Assembly (NCBI GenBank): GCA_026874595.1
Contig: CM049320.1
Location: forward strand, 42,108,714-42,172,713
Reading direction: 5' to 3'
Length of the DNA: 64,000 nucleotides
Source of the DNA: Sipunculus nudus
Lineage: Eukaryota > Annelida > Sipuncula > Golfingiida > Sipunculidae
In this document: in pieces, positions 25,201 to 37,200 of the stretch
Numbering within the stretch: position 1 is the first letter of the stretch
Layout: every line of letters starts with the position of its first letter
Translations under genes and position numbers: made by a program
Notes under the pieces: model-generated
What the model was told of the DNA's origin: nothing
The model's input: only the letters and a program-made list of their open reading frames with translations
Databases searched by the model: none

Positions 25201-28200
25201 GGTGTGGTCATAATTTGGGGGTGGTCGTATTTGTGGAACTAGAAGTTACCTGTATTGTATATTCGGGACTAAGAAAGGTGGTCTTATTCGTGGGGATGGT
25301 AGCAATTGCGGGGTGGTCGCAAGGCGGGGTTCTACTGTATATATATAATTGTTTTACCGATTTACCTCTCCCGTTTTCATGGTTCGTCTTTTTTAGACAT
25401 ATTTCCCCTAGAACTATTATTTTTGTTGCATTGAATTTTATAGTTCTCTTTGACAGGTCTTACACTTGAGTCTATGTGTAGGCGGACCTGTCGCTGTGTC
25501 GTTAAACCTGATTAGTTTTCTCTATCCACATAATGTCTGATCCATTTGAAATTTCAGACTGATTTCCACTGCGGTCACCAAGTACAAATTAATATATTGT
25601 ATTTTTATGTTTATACACATCCTCAAACTGAGACTTGTGCCGGCATGATATTAGATTAGTCCTCGCTCGCGGATATTTGTTATATCTTATTTTTGCCGCA
25701 AAAATCTCTTCATGTGCTTTACTCTCGATTTCCCCTGAGGACACCAGTAATGCCTGAGCTGATCACGTGACAATACCTCATAGATCGCTACTACATGTGA
25801 AGTCCATGTCAAGGTCGCAGACGATTTATCATCTCAGACCATTTCTAAAAAGAAACGTGATATCACATAACTCAATCCATCAGCATTAATTTTACATACT
25901 TAATCTCAGCCAAAACAAGAATTAAGACAATTCCTACGAGCTGTTATACGAATGATATTAATCCTGTTTTGCAAGCTTTGATTTATTGGATAAAAAGGTT
26001 CGTTTCAAAGAAGCATTTTCTTGATTTATATCACATAATAATTAAATTTATTGTGTCAGGAAATAACCTCTTGCCTTTCACAGATTACAATTTGTCCTGG
26101 CTCATATAATTTGTTCTTGCTGATGTATAATGTATGTACTGCCTAATAACACCCAGTCTCTTTTATAAAGAACAGTTTAGCAATTTACACTTTTCCTTAA
26201 TAAAAGATCACCAACATTATTAAAGCTCCATAAACTCTAACACTAAGATTATTAATCTAAGCATTGAGACCTTTGCTCAAGGTATTATTTTTTCAATGAT
26301 TTTAGTTGTTGGAGGTAACCGCCTCCGTTTGTTAATGTTAGCTTAACAGTAGTATGTACATCTGCAGAATTCCGTTTGGGTTTCGGACTACATGACAGGG
26401 CAGTAGCACACGCTTCCTCTTTATTTAATATCCTGGTGTTAACCAGGCCCGGTGACTACTGCACCTTCGGGCCCTTGATGTGTAATCTTCCCCGATGCTG
26501 GGTCATATCGGCGAGGAAGCCTGAAAGGCGCACTCGTTTGTGACTGAAACACGGTCGTGGAGCACGGATTTCCCAATATAAACCTGCAAAGCGTTCACCC
26601 TAGGTGAGGGCCGACCGTGAAATAACTCACGATCTCTTGGGTTAAAATCCTATGCTCTACCCCTAAAGGGACAGAAGCCCGGTATAACCAATGTATTAGA
26701 CATAAGTGTATCGGCGATCAGGTGCGTGAGGCACCTATTTGAAGCTTTATGTTGTATTTTGCAAAGGACGATGAGCAAAGTTACAAGAAAGAACAGGACA
26801 CTGACACCAAGCAAGGCAAAATAAAAAATAAAAGATGATACCGACGTCGCCGGTAATTTCAGGGAAATCAGTAAAGAACTTTTAACTCCTCAAAGCTACA
26901 CAGACAGGTAAAAAGGGAGATAGATGGAGTATCTGGACGATGTGGTTAACAAACATTATGGAAAATAAGGAAGTTTATTTATATAAGTTTCAATCATGTA
27001 TACCCGCTCCAAGCTAGTATGTGGCCTTGTGTGCAAATAATTTATGATATGAGAACCAGTAACGCTTTAACTTTCAAGCAGGTTATTTGTAGTATACGAT
27101 ATAATACAAAGACCGCTATATTACCTATCAAATATTTGATTACCTGATCAATTAGAAGATCGTTGAGACTATAAATCAAGCAGGTATTGAAGATATGAAA
27201 TGAAATAAAAGACGGTCATGGCACTGCAGTGCCATCCACTCGTGGTATCCAGTATAGGTCATGTATTCCATATGTAAAACTACCTGTATATTTATGGTAG
27301 TAATGTAAATGGTTGACAACTTTTGAAAAAGACTAGCTGTGTGTAGGTTGTTGTACACAAGCTTTCGGGTGCTCGGCCCACTTCCTCAGGTGTAAATGGA
27401 GCTGTTCCTCAGGTACCTGTTCCCAGTACGGTTCAGTTGACGAGGATTATGGCAAAGCTTGTCGGGTCTATTGTTAAGCTGTGTCGGTGCTGGCTGAATT
27501 AGGGGATTGGTGGATTAGTGATGTGATCATGATTTCCAGGTAGCAGGTGTCCAGTGAAGTGGTAACTGATCCTTAAAAGAAAGGGAGTGTTCCAAGTTTT
27601 CAATTAATGTGTTGTGTATTGGTGTAAAAATCAAAATGTATGTACATAGTCTAAAATAGTTGAGTCCTATGTTTAGTCTTTGTAATAGGTTAGGAATCCA
27701 TTATCTCTGTTTAATCCGATATTTATGCAGTCAACCTGTTCTATGAGTTTCAGTTTACATATGCTATGGTGATGAAAGGTTCGGGTATTGTTGATTCTAC
27801 GATTTAGCCAATGGCAAACTAATTAGCGGCAAAGTATTTTCTCGACACCTTGCTAGTGTTTTGACTTAAACAATCCGAGTTGATTGGCTGAACCCTTTAT
27901 ATAAACCCTATATGTAAAGAACGCTAGGATGCCAAACTCTGTTCCAGCTTGGAAACTGATGCCGCATGTTCCCGCTTTAATGTTATTTTCTTGTTTTTCT
28001 GTTATGCCTGTATTTACCGCCAGCACCTCTGACAAGCCGACTTCCTTTGTATCAAACTTCAATAAGAAAGTTTGGCCTGCGATGTTATTCACAGCACGTC
28101 AATTGTCAGCAAGGAAGAGAAAAAGATATCATGTTCCAAAGAAGTTTCGCAATTGGGGTTCAAAATAACGGTTCCATGTATACATCATCAACAGTATAAT

Positions 28201-31200
28201 CAAGGCTGACACGAACAAAAAATCCACTATTTAAACATCCATTTTTTTTCATTCATACAGCTTAAGAGGGCAGATTTCAGTTAGAGATACTGCAATGTCT
28301 TTCCTCAAACTGTGGTCTAACTATAAATATAGATATAAACATATTTCAGTTTTCACGATGATTCTAATAGTTATCTTTTTTTTTTATAAATGGCATATTT
28401 AATATGACAACAGTTATATGTAATATAGAGGTGTCGTTTCACAGCCGCATTGCGTTGAATGTGTTGTTGTGTATATCACTACTCTTAAAGATTAAAGTTA
28501 AATTTCAACTTAACTTTTAAAGTTATGATTTGTGGCTCCATTTACGATTTCTTGTATTTTCGATTGTCTACCGTCTGTTACCTAATATCTCAAAAACTGC
28601 TGACGCTGTCATCACAAGATTTTACAGAGATAATGCATTATGATGTGATAAATATGCGGATATAAAATTCTTACGCTTGCAGGCGCGGATACACAATAGG
28701 GCATTGGCACAGAATTTGGGCTGCAATGGCGGATTCCGGGGTAGATTAAATTGCACCATGATGTGAAATCCGGCACTTATTTTTCCATTTCATTATTTTT
28801 AATGTCGAAAACGGGAGCGCCACTCAAATGACTTGTTCGGTGAAACATGATACCTGTATATGCGAGAAGCTGGGGCCATTGTTAAGGAATTCGCATCACA
28901 CGACTCTTTGAATCAACTGGGAGTTTTGACTTTGGAGGAGTTATCCAATCAATGGACGTAAAACATTGTTTAATTTTAACAAAGTTAAAAGGAATATATT
29001 TGGCTGTTGATTCATAACTATAAATAATAATCAAATATGTTTATTTAAAGAATGCATTGTTGAAGACGTCCACACAGAAAGGTTACAGCTATATATGTTT
29101 CATGTTTAACTGTCCAGACTGCCCGCTGTAAATGTTTTGCTGTACATGTTTGCTCTTTCAATACAACAGGGCTTGGTTTTAAAATCCAGGAAGAGCACAT
29201 CATGCAGTGGTTAAACATTTGTGGAAAACACTAATTTTGCTCAGCTCAGGCTAGCTACGCCCTGCTCTTTATTGCTATAAATAAATAAAATTAATGGTCG
29301 TTTATGTATGTACTTATCTCGGGCTGGAGGCCTAGGCCATTAAGATAATTTGGCCCAATGCTTCGTTTTGATCAACTATATATATGTAAATCTGGCACAG
29401 AGGGCCTGCATTCGGGATATATTTTTACGCAACTTGCTTGATTTAAATTCAAAAGTTTTACATTTCGATTAACGTTAGAACATCTGTAGTTATTGAGTTC
29501 GCTCATCAGAGATGATGAATTGCATACTTGTTATGTTTAGGATATGGTTATTTGCCCGTTCACTGAACATGTACATAACGACTGAATGTACAGCATGCGG
29601 TTTGGTGTATTGCAAATATGACAACAAGTGCATTTCCCCCGGGAATATTTCAAAATTAACAGCCATTTCCTAGCCTTAGGCTGGAAGTATGCTACTAAAG
29701 CGAAAGGTCTCAATGGAAATTAACGGACCCAGACTGTAAATAGTGAGGAGCGACTGTGGCAGAGGTTTTAATTCCAAACATTAACTTATCTACCAAAACG
29801 ACTTTCAGCGTTGTATGGAGGTTTCCCTCGCTCTTGGTTTATTAAACCTGGTTCTCACTAAGCAGCTAATTTGACACTTATAGAGGAAACGGCCTCTCGG
29901 CGGAACTAACAGCAATTCCTAGCTTATGTACAAAGCAGAGCTGTTGATTATATCGGGAGAATGCTAGATAACATCATACACTCAACCATGACTCGCTAGA
30001 TTACACTGACCACATCACGTGTCTAATGTCTGACAGGATTTTCTGTTATGTTCTGCGTACATATGTGTCATAATCAAATTGACAAAACATTAGATTAAAC
30101 TATATCAGACCTCAGTTGTATATGCTGGAAGATTTCACATTTATTCCATTATAAGTATGAAGGACAGGTGTCCCTGTGACATTTTCTCGTGTTCCCGTAA
30201 TGTTCTGTCGATAACTGTCTGCTCACATTAAAACTGTTCTGTATGTGCAGCATAATTACACATCGATCATGGTTCAAGTCCTGATGTTTGCATGACGTCA
30301 GCTGTTTTGTTACTTTTTTTGCCGTCAGTTTTATTTTTGTTACAGCCAGTAGGTCACAAGTTTTTCAGATCAGTACTTTGCTATTATTCTTTTATTAAAT
30401 ACCTTACCAGTCATTAATTTTGTGCTTTCCGTTTATTTTATACATTTTTTCTCTCGTGTTTTTTTCGTACTTTTGTATTATTAAATATATTTTGCTACTT
30501 TGCAGTTGTCTTGTTACAATTTAGTCAGTTGATATTTTTTATTTTCCATTTTGTAAGATGTTATGGCAAGCACTAATTTTTGTTTTGTTTTCTTTCGTAT
30601 TTTTCTTATTTAAGTTCTGCAAGTACTACTTTTTTCTAATGCTACACGGTCAGCGCAATAGTCTTTTGCAATTGTTAATGTTTGTGTACTTGCTACTTTT
30701 TGTAACACGTTTCTGCTCTCAGTATTCTGTTACTCCTTTATTATTTCATGTTTTGTCAGTTATTGCTATTTTTCGTTTTGTTACAATGTTTTCCGTCGGC
30801 AATTTCCTGTTTTCAGTTTTGTTATACAGGCATGCATGTCAGTTGTTTGCTGTTCCCCGTGTTGTAAAATGATTAGTAGTTTGTTAAACGTTTCCTTTTG
30901 CTCTCTTTTATTACAGGTTTTGACTTTCAGTATTGTTGTAATTCTGTTACAGTTTTTGTGCCTGTCTGTATTTATATTTGTTCTGTTCTGTTAGAGGTTT
31001 TGTTGAAGGTGTTGCCAATCAGTATAATGTGTATATGGTATGTTTTGTTACGGGCTTGTCGTCAGTAATTTGATATGATCTCTTTTGTTTCAGGTTTTGT
31101 CCGTCAGTATTTTTCTACTTGCTGAGTGTGGTGCCCGCCATCTGGTTTTTGGAGTTAGAGGAACTGGAGAAGCGGATAGACCTCAGGGATAATGTAAACA

Positions 31201-34200
31201 CCACACGGGCCCTGACTAACCAGTCAGGGGGACTAACATTCAACCTCGAGAATTTATGGGTGAGTGAAACATGCGACACACTTAGCATAATTGATAAAGA
31301 CACCCTGTTATTATGATATTGTTGTCCAATATTACACATTCCCGGAGCACGAGGTAAAATTCATTTTATTGTTTTATCGGCGGACCCTTCAGTTCAGATG
31401 GCCTAACACTTTGCTTGTAGATGGTGGGCATAATGGTTAATGGTTTTGACAATGGCACTATAACCGGTCTCACATAATTACCGGGTAACCTGAACGCAAA
31501 GGATTGACATCCAAATGTTGTCAAACCCTGGCTTAGAGGCCAAAAAAGGCATGATATCCTTTTCTCAACACTGTATCTGCTGTTACCATAAAGCCCGCGA
31601 GAGGTCTATTAGCCGGAATGTTTTAATATTACTTATTTTTTAAGCATGTATGGAATGATTACCGAACGTATACTGGTGAAACGTGTATCAACGTGTTTTA
31701 TATTTTACGAATAATCTATGACATTTATACGTCTGTTAGTAAATGTTTACCTTCCCCAAGCAAAGTTCGTCTATGCTGATCACCAATGTAATAATGTTAG
31801 TAAATGTCATGGTGGTAGTCAGCGAAGATACGGTTTTTCTATTGGAGAGCAGTTAGCGAAGGTCAAAATCCGTTATTTTAGGATGGAAGTTATTTTTTAT
31901 AAAGGATAGGTCCATGGCCTGTCGTTGGCATTGTCTATTATATGAGGATGAAGGTATCCAGAAGAAAAGAATGAATATTTTGTTATCATTAAGCCTTCTA
32001 GATTTCAGGTTTTCTATGCAAGGGCTGAGGAATAGTCCACAAGTCAAAACCTGTCGTTAAGACATTAGAGCGAATCTATGCCGTTCTAACAAGATTCCAT
32101 CATTTTACAATTGAGGCCCCGGTAGGGTTCGTACCGGGGACCTTCAGTTCCAAAGTCCACCGCTTAACCGTTAGGCTACGTCCTACACCCTTAGGATGGA
32201 AGTAAGCGGAGGTCAAAATCCCTTGCTTCAGACTAGAAGTTAACGGAGGTCTAAATCCCTAACTTCAGGATGGTAGTTAGTTGGGGTCTTAACCCTTGCC
32301 TCAGGATGGAAGTAAGCGTAGATCTAAATCCGTTACTTCAGGATGGTAGTTAGCGGAGGTCTAAATCCCTTGCTTTAGGATGGTAGATAATGGAGCTCTT
32401 AATCCCTTGCTTCAGGATGGTAGAAAGCCGAGGTCTCAATCCCTTGTTTCAGGATGGCAGTTCGCGAAGGTCTAAATCCCTTACTTCAGGATGGTAGCTT
32501 GCGGGGGTCTAACCCCCTGCTTCAGGATGGAAGTAATCGGAGGTCAAAATCCCTTGCTTCAGACTAGAAGTTAACGGAAGTCTTTATCCCTTACTTCAGG
32601 ATGGTAGTTAGTGGGGGTCTTAACCCTTGCCTCAGGATGGAAGTAAGCGTAGATCTAAATCCGTTACTTCAGGATGGTAGTTAGCGGAGGTCTAAATCCC
32701 TTGCTTTAGGATGGTAGATAAATGAGCTCTTAATCCCTTGCTTCAGGATGGTAGAAAGCCGAGGTCTCAATCCCTTGTTTCAGGATGGCAGTTCGCGAAG
32801 GTCTAAATCCCTTACTTCAGGATGGTAGCTTGCGGGGGTCTGCCCCCTGCTTCAGGATGGAAGTAATCGGAGGTCAAAATCCCTTGCTTCAGACTAGAAG
32901 TTAACAGAAGTCTTTATCCCTTACTTCAGGTAGTAGTTAGTGGGGGTCTTAACCCTTGCCTCAGGATGGAAGTAAGCGTAGATCTAAATCCGTTACTTCA
33001 GGATGGAAGTAAGCGTAGATCTAAATCCGTTACTTCAGGATGGAAGTTAGCGGAGGTCTTAATCCCTTGCTTCAGGATGGTAGTAAGCCGAGGTCTCAAT
33101 CCCTTGTTTCAGGATGGAAGTTCGCGAAAATCTAAATCCCTTACTTCAGGATGGTAGCTTGCGGAGGTCTAAACCCCTTCGCCAGGATGGAAGTAATCGG
33201 AGGTCTAAATCCGTTACTTCAGGATGGTAGTAAGCGGAGGTCAAAATCCCTTTCTTCAATATGGTAGTTAGAGGAGGTTAAAATCCGTTAATTCCAGTGG
33301 TAATAAGCGGAGGTCTAAATCCCTTGCTTTAGGATGTTCGTTAGTGGGGGTCTTACCCCTTGCTCCTGGATAGAAGTAAGCGGAGTTCTAAATCCGTTAC
33401 TTCCGGATGGTAATTAGCGGAGGTCTAAATCCCTTGCTTCAGAATTGAAGTAAACGGAGGTCTTTAGCCGTTGTTTCAAGATGGTAGTAAGCCGAGGACT
33501 CAATTCCTTGTTTCAGGATGGAAGATAATGGAGCTCTTAATCCGTTGCTTCAGGATGGTAGTAAGCCGAGGTCTCAATCCCTTGTTTCAGGGTGGAAGTT
33601 CGCTTAGGTCTAAATCCCTTACTTCAGGATGGTAGCTTGCGGGGGTCTAAACCCCTGCGCCAGGGATGGAAGTAATCAGAGGTCTAAATCCGTTACTTCA
33701 GGATGGTAGTAAGCGGAAGTCAAAATCCCTTTCTTCAACGTGGTAGTTAGAGGAGGTCAAAATCCGTTAATTCCAGTGGTAATAAGAGGAGGTCTAAATC
33801 CCTTGCTTTAGGATGGTATATAAAGGAGCTCTTTATCCCTTGCTTCAGGATGGTAGTAAGCTGGAAGTTCGCGAAGGTCTTAATCCCTTACTTCAGGATG
33901 GTAGCTTGCGGGGGTCTAAACCCCTGCGCCAGGATGACGTAATCGGATGTCTAAATCCGTTACTTCAGGATGGTAGTAAGCGGAAGTCAAAATCCCTTGC
34001 GTCAATATGGTAGGTAGCGGAGGTCAAAATCCGTTAATTCCGGTGGTAATAAGCGGAGGTCTAAATCCCTTGCTTTAGGATGTTAGTTAGATGAGATCTA
34101 AATCTCTTGCTTCAGGATAGAAGTTAACGGAGGTCTCTATCCCTTACTTCAGGATAGTAGTTAGTGGGGGTCTTAACCCTTGCTCCAGGATGGAAGTAAG

Positions 34201-37200
34201 TTCTAAATCCGTTACTTCCGGATGGTAATTAGCGGAGTTTTAAATCCGTTAATTCCGAATGGTAATTAGCGGAGGTCCTAATCCCTTGCTTTAGAAAGGA
34301 AGTAAGCGGAGGTCTAAATCCGTGACTTCAGGATGGTTGTTAGCGGAGGTCTAAATCCCTTGCTTCAGGATAGTATTTAGCCGAGATCTAAATCCCTTGC
34401 TTCAGGATTGTAGATAGCGGAGCTCTCAATCCCTTGTTTCAGGATGGTAGTTAGTGGCGGTCTTAACCCTTGCTCCTGGATAGAAGTAAGCGGAGTTCTA
34501 AATCCGTTACTTCCGGATGATAATTAGCGGAGGTCTAAATCCCTTGCTTCAGAATGGAAGTTAGCGGAGGTCTTAATCCCTTGTTTCAGGATGGTAGTAA
34601 GCCGAGGTTTCAATTCCTTGTTTCAGGATGGAAGTTCGCGAAGGTCTTAATCCCTTACTTCAGGATGGTAGCTTGCGGGGGTCTGAACCCCTGCGCCAGG
34701 GATGGAAGTAATCAGAGGTCTAAATCCGTTACTTCAGGATGGTAGTAAGCGGAGGTCAAAATCCCTTGCTTCAATATGGTAGTTAGCGGAGGTCAAAATC
34801 CGTTAATTCCGGTGGTAATAAGCGGAGGTCTAAATCCCCCGCTTTAGGATGGTAGTCAGATGAGATCTAAATCTCTTGCTTCAGGATAGAAGTTAACGGA
34901 GGTCTCAATCCCTTACTTCAGGATAGTAGTTAGTGGGGGTCTTAACCCTTGCTCCAGGATGGAAGTAAGCGGAGTTCTAAATCCGTTACTTCCGGATGGT
35001 AATTAGCAGAGGTCTAAATCCCCTGCTTCAGAATGGAAGTTAGCAAAGGTCTTATTCCCTTGTTTCAGGATAGTACTTAGCCGAGATCTAAATCCCTTGC
35101 TTCAGGATTGTAGATAGCGGAGCTCTCAATCCCTTGTTTCAGAATAGTAGTTAGTGGAGGTCTTAACCCATGCTTCAGGATGAAAGTTAGCGGAGTTTAA
35201 AATCCGTTACTTCCGGATGGTGATAAGCGGAGGTCAAAATCCCTTGCTTTAGGATGGTATATAAAGGAGCTCTTTATCCCTTGCTTCAGGATGGTAGTAA
35301 GCTGGGGGTCTAAATCCCTTACTTCAGGATGGTAGTTAGTGGCGGTCTTAACCCTTGCTCCTGGATAGAAGTAAGCGGGGTTCTAAATCCGTTACTTCCG
35401 GATGGTAATTAGCGGAGGTCTAAATCCCTTGCTTCAGAATGGAAGTTAGCGGAGGTCTTAATCCCTTGTTTCAGGATGGTAGTAAGCCGAGGTTTCAATT
35501 CCTTGTTTCAGGATGGAAGTTCGCGAAGGTCTAAATCCCTTACTTTAGGATGGTAGCTTGCGGGGGTCTAAACCCCTGCGCCAGGATGACGTAATCGGAT
35601 GTCTAAATCCGTTACTTCAGGATGGTAGTAAGCGGAGGTCAAAATCCCTTGCGTCAATATGGTAGTTAGCGGAGGTCAAAATCCGTTAATTCCGGTGGTA
35701 ATAAGCGGAGGTCTAAATCCCTTGCTTTAGGATGGTAGTCAGATGAGATCTAAATCTCTTGCTTCAGGATAGAAGTTAACGGAGGTCTCAATCCCTTACT
35801 TCAGGATAGTAGTTAGTGGGGGTCTTAACACTTGCTCCAGGATGGAAGTAAGCGGAGTTCTAAATCCGTTACTTCCGGATGGTAATTAGCAGAGGTCTAA
35901 ATCCCTTGCTTCAGAATGGAAGTTAGCGGAGGTCTTAATCCCTTGTTTCAGGATGGTAGTAAGCCGAGGTTTCAATTCCTTGTTTCAGGATGGAAGTTCG
36001 CGAAGGTCTAAATCCCTTACTTCAGGATGGTAGCTTGCGGGGGTCTAAACCCCTGCGCCAGGATGACGTAATCGGATGTCTAAATCCGTTACTTCAGGAT
36101 GGTAGTAAGCGGAGGTTAAAATCCCTTGCGTCAATATGGTAGTTAGCGGAGGTCAAAATCCGTTAATTCCGGTGGTAATAAGCGGAGGTCTAAATCCCTT
36201 GTTTCAGGATGGTATTTAGCCGAGATCTAAATCCCTTGCTTCAGGATTGTAGATAGCGGAGCTCTCAATCCCTTGTTTCAGGATGGTAGTTAGTGGAGGT
36301 CTTAACCCATGCTTCAGGATGGAAGTTAGCGGAGTTTTAAATCCGTTACTTCCGGATGGTAATAAGCGGAGGTCTAAAATCCTTGCTTTAGGATGGTATA
36401 TAAAGGAGCTCTTTATCCCTTGCTTCAGGATGGTAGTAAGCTGGGGGTCTAAATCCCTTACTTCAGGATGGTAGTTAGTGGCGGTCTCAATCCCTTACTT
36501 CAGGATAGTAGTTAGTGGGGGTCTTAACACTTGCTCCAGGATGGAAGTAAGCGGAGGTCTAAATCCCTTGCTTCAGAATGGTAATTAGCAGAGGTCTAAA
36601 TCCCTTGCTTCAGAATGGAAGTTAGCGGAGGTCTTAATCCCTTGTTTCAGGATGGTAGTAAGCCGAGGTTTCAATTCCTTGTTTCAGGATGGAAGTTCGC
36701 GAAGGTCTAAATCCCTTACTTCAGGATGGTAGCTTGCGGGGGTCTAAACCCCTGCGCCAGGATGACGTAATCGGATGTCTAAATCCGTTACTTCAGGATG
36801 GTAGTAAGCGGAGGTCAAAATCCCTTGCGTCAATATGGTAGTTAGCGGAGGTCAAAATCCGTTAATTCCGGTGGTAATAAGCGGAGGTCTAAATCCCTTG
36901 TTTCAGGATGGTATTTAGCCGAGATCTAAATCCCTTGCTTCAGGATTGTAGATAGCGGAGCTCTCAATCCCTTGTTTCAGGATGGTAGTTAGTGGAGGTC
37001 TTAACCCATGCTTCAGGATGGAAGTTAGCGGAGTTTTAAATCCGTTACTTCCGGATGGTAATAAGCGGAGGTCTAAAATCCTTGCTTTAGGATGGTATAT
37101 AAAGGAGCTCTTTATCCCTTGCTTCAGGATGGTAGTAAGCTGGGGGTCTAAATCCCTTACTTCAGGATGGTAGTTAGTGGCGGTCTTAACCCTTGCTCCT

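Larger units (their letters stand above)
15279..31093 (+). other. TMEM26: TMEM26 intron 1 (15.8 kb), no nested gene recognised
   Basis: Phase-2 GT-AG intron. It contains TA tracts (16,215-16,282), a SINE-like element (17,040-17,310), a short tandem repeat (19,391-19,459), a C-run (24,493-24,508), a 166-bp MITE (25,172-25,337), a tRNA-headed SINE (about 26,440-26,690), a retroelement-like remnant (27,360-27,830) and a T-rich degenerate repeat just before exon 2. GC-richer islands near 19,720-19,900 and 21,780-21,960 do not resemble coding sequence; they could be regulatory, but I cannot test this. Confidence 0.8.

Noticed and set aside
27853-28168. Overlapping open frames on both strands (79 codons each)
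   Set aside because: Mirror-image frames over the same bases, no family resemblance and no splice context.
32112-32187. Possible functional tRNA gene on the - strand
   Set aside because: It has A and B boxes and a T-arm, but the acceptor stem does not pair well and it continues into a 300-bp element with direct repeats, so it is a SINE head.
32966-37173. Several 63-66-codon frames with repeated GLNPLLQDGSKRRSKS-type peptides, two of them identical
   Set aside because: They are readings of the 37-bp minisatellite. The unit length is not a multiple of three and the frames start and stop wherever unit variants allow.
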